Below, piece by piece: positions 14,553 to 15,012 of a stretch of 15,012 nucleotides of DNA. The notes below the pieces were generated by a model. The model searched no databases. It was not told the DNA's origin and saw only the letters and a program-made list of their open reading frames with translations. The stretch covers positions 1 to 15,012 of the forward strand of contig JASFOJ010000121.1 in NCBI GenBank assembly GCA_050116575.1. Direction: 5' to 3'. The position numbers and the translations under genes are program-made. How positions within the stretch are numbered: the first letter of the stretch is position 1; each line of letters starts with the position of its first letter. The DNA comes from JAKEGK01 sp050116575 (GTDB lineage: Bacteria > Pseudomonadota > Gammaproteobacteria > SZUA-152).

Positions 14553-14577
14553 AACATGGTTCAATTGCCATGTTTTT
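14553..14577 (+). terminator. Terminator-like stem with T-run
   Basis: AACATGG-TTCAATTG-CCATGTT followed by TTT, a 7 bp AT-rich stem. It points along the plus strand, where no gene lies upstream, so its role is unclear and it may be chance. Confidence 0.2.
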
Positions 14578-14627
14578 GCGTATCTATCAATATATAAATT
14601 TTCGACATAATTACGCAGCGCTACATT

Positions 14628-14861
14628 TTAAAATGGCTCTGGTGACCAGAGGGGATCCAGTGACTTCCAATGGCCTTCCGGGCAAGTCCCTCCACCTGTG
14701 GAAGTGGCATTCCAATGCTGAGAACAGTAAAAGTCGTGACATGATACACAATAACCAGCCATGTCATAAAACAGCACTCTAATTTCGTTTTTGTTGTAAG
14801 GTTCTGAGAATGCATTCTTAAGCAATTCCGCTCTTTCTGGTGATATGGCATCCCCAATCAT
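14628..14861 (-). CDS. Small Cys/His-rich protein, unknown function
   Basis: 77 residues from ATG 14861. The first 25 residues look helical and charged (SPERAELLKNAFSEPYNKNE). The second half has Cys38, Cys41, His42, Cys46, His49, Cys60 and His64 in the pattern C-x2-C-H-x3-C-x2-H ... C-P-E-G-H, suggesting one zinc-binding site. CVSCH also matches a c-haem motif, but no signal peptide is present in this frame, so zinc is more likely. GGTGGA lies ~10 nt upstream of the ATG. The same frame is open further upstream apart from one TAG (14886-14888), so this may be the C-terminal end of a longer, interrupted gene. Family not recognised. Confidence 0.45.
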   Translation of the reverse strand: MIGDAISPERAELLKNAFSEPYNKNEIRVLFYDMAGYCVSCHDFYCSQHWNATSTGGGTCPEGHWKSLDPLWSPEPF

Positions 14862-14885
14862 TCCGTTACTTCCACCTGGCCCGGA

Positions 14886-15011
14886 CTACAACAAATAGTA
14901 AGCGTCGAAATCTCGATACTTTTGGTAGATGGCGGTTTGTTCTGTAGACCACGTTTTTGATTCTTGTGGGTATCCTTGCGGTGCTACTACTTCAATGTAA
15001 GCACTCGGTTT
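14886..15011 (-). CDS. C-terminal tail of an ORF entering from the right edge
   Basis: 41 codons without start inside the window, ending at TAG 14886-14888. The translation (PSAYIEVVAPQGYPQES..., then QTAIYQKYRDFDAYYLL) has a protein-like composition. It is in the same frame as the Cys/His-rich ORF, 24 nt ahead of that ORF's ATG. It may be the end of an upstream gene of the same operon, or the front part of a single gene cut by an amber codon. Function not recognised. Confidence 0.35.
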   Translation of the reverse strand, partial: KPSAYIEVVAPQGYPQESKTWSTEQTAIYQKYRDFDAYYLL

Positions 15012-15012
15012 A

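Larger units (their letters stand above)
14239..14627. other. 389 bp gene-free stretch
   Basis: No convincing ORF is seen on either strand; the frames open here lack ribosome sites and family signals. It holds the leader of the minus-strand lipoprotein, a dRS3-like hairpin at 14376-14403, a TATACC/GGTATA inverted repeat at 14432-14450 and a T-tailed stem at 14553-14577. Confidence 0.5.

Noticed and set aside
14414..14782. 122-codon plus-strand open frame
   Set aside because: TTG start, no ribosome site, antisense to the Cys/His-rich ORF, and it crosses repeat-like sequence.
14628..14861. c-type cytochrome because of CVSCH
   Set aside because: No signal peptide in frame, and the extra Cys and His residues with CPEGH fit a zinc site better.
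1..15012. tRNA, rRNA, integrase or transposase genes
   Set aside because: None recognised on either strand; no cloverleaf-like or transposase-like sequence was seen.

Overview
The window looks like chromosomal DNA of a gammaproteobacterium. From 1 to about 8730 it carries, all on the plus strand, the end of lpxA, then lpxB, rnhB, dnaE, accA and tilS. This is the classical gammaproteobacterial lipid A / DNA polymerase III / acetyl-CoA carboxylase neighbourhood, and lpxB, dnaE and accA match the E. coli proteins closely in length and motifs. The species cannot be named from the sequence. Several of these genes (lpxB, dnaE, accA) lack a clear Shine-Dalgarno sequence and sit behind leaders of 150-350 bp, so this is a looser arrangement than in E. 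coli.

After tilS comes a 270 bp leader full of short tandem duplications (8773-8867 and 8938-8970), then the most unusual part of the window. Four consecutive same-strand genes (9001-13300) all encode envelope proteins with a formylglycine-generating-enzyme (FGE / SUMF1 / DUF323) domain. They alternate in type. Genes 1 and 3 (type A) are secreted, have two c-type haem motifs (CxxCH) before the FGE domain, and keep a C-x4-C pair near the FGE copper-site position. Genes 2 and 4 (type B) have no haem motifs and no cysteine pair. One B protein is a lipoprotein, the other has a single inner-membrane helix. Gaps within each A-B pair are 25 and 24 nt, and 51 nt between pairs. The simplest reading is an A-B gene pair duplicated in tandem that then diverged. 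I know no described system with this make-up. A periplasmic redox system in which the haem domains serve the FGE-fold domains is an inference. No sulfatase or CxPxR substrate is encoded in the window.

From 13301 to 13620 lies a cluster of dispersed palindromic repeats: four copies or remnants of a CGTAGCC..GGAATCCGGG-type element in both orientations, plus two GGCTCCC/GGGAGCC hairpins. Beyond it, on the minus strand and in more AT-rich DNA, is a lipoprotein (13625-14236). Its two halves resemble SoxY and SoxZ, but the SoxY carrier cysteine motif is missing. A further gene-free stretch carries a dRS3-like hairpin. The right edge holds a Cys/His-rich small ORF and, upstream in the same frame across one TAG, the tail of another ORF. 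The two may be one gene broken by an amber codon.

Roles in the left part: LpxA and LpxB make lipid A disaccharide, RNase HII removes ribonucleotides from DNA, DnaE is the replicative polymerase, AccA is half of the carboxyltransferase of fatty acid synthesis, and TilS modifies tRNA-Ile2. The right part is accessory and looks like material added next to this core block.
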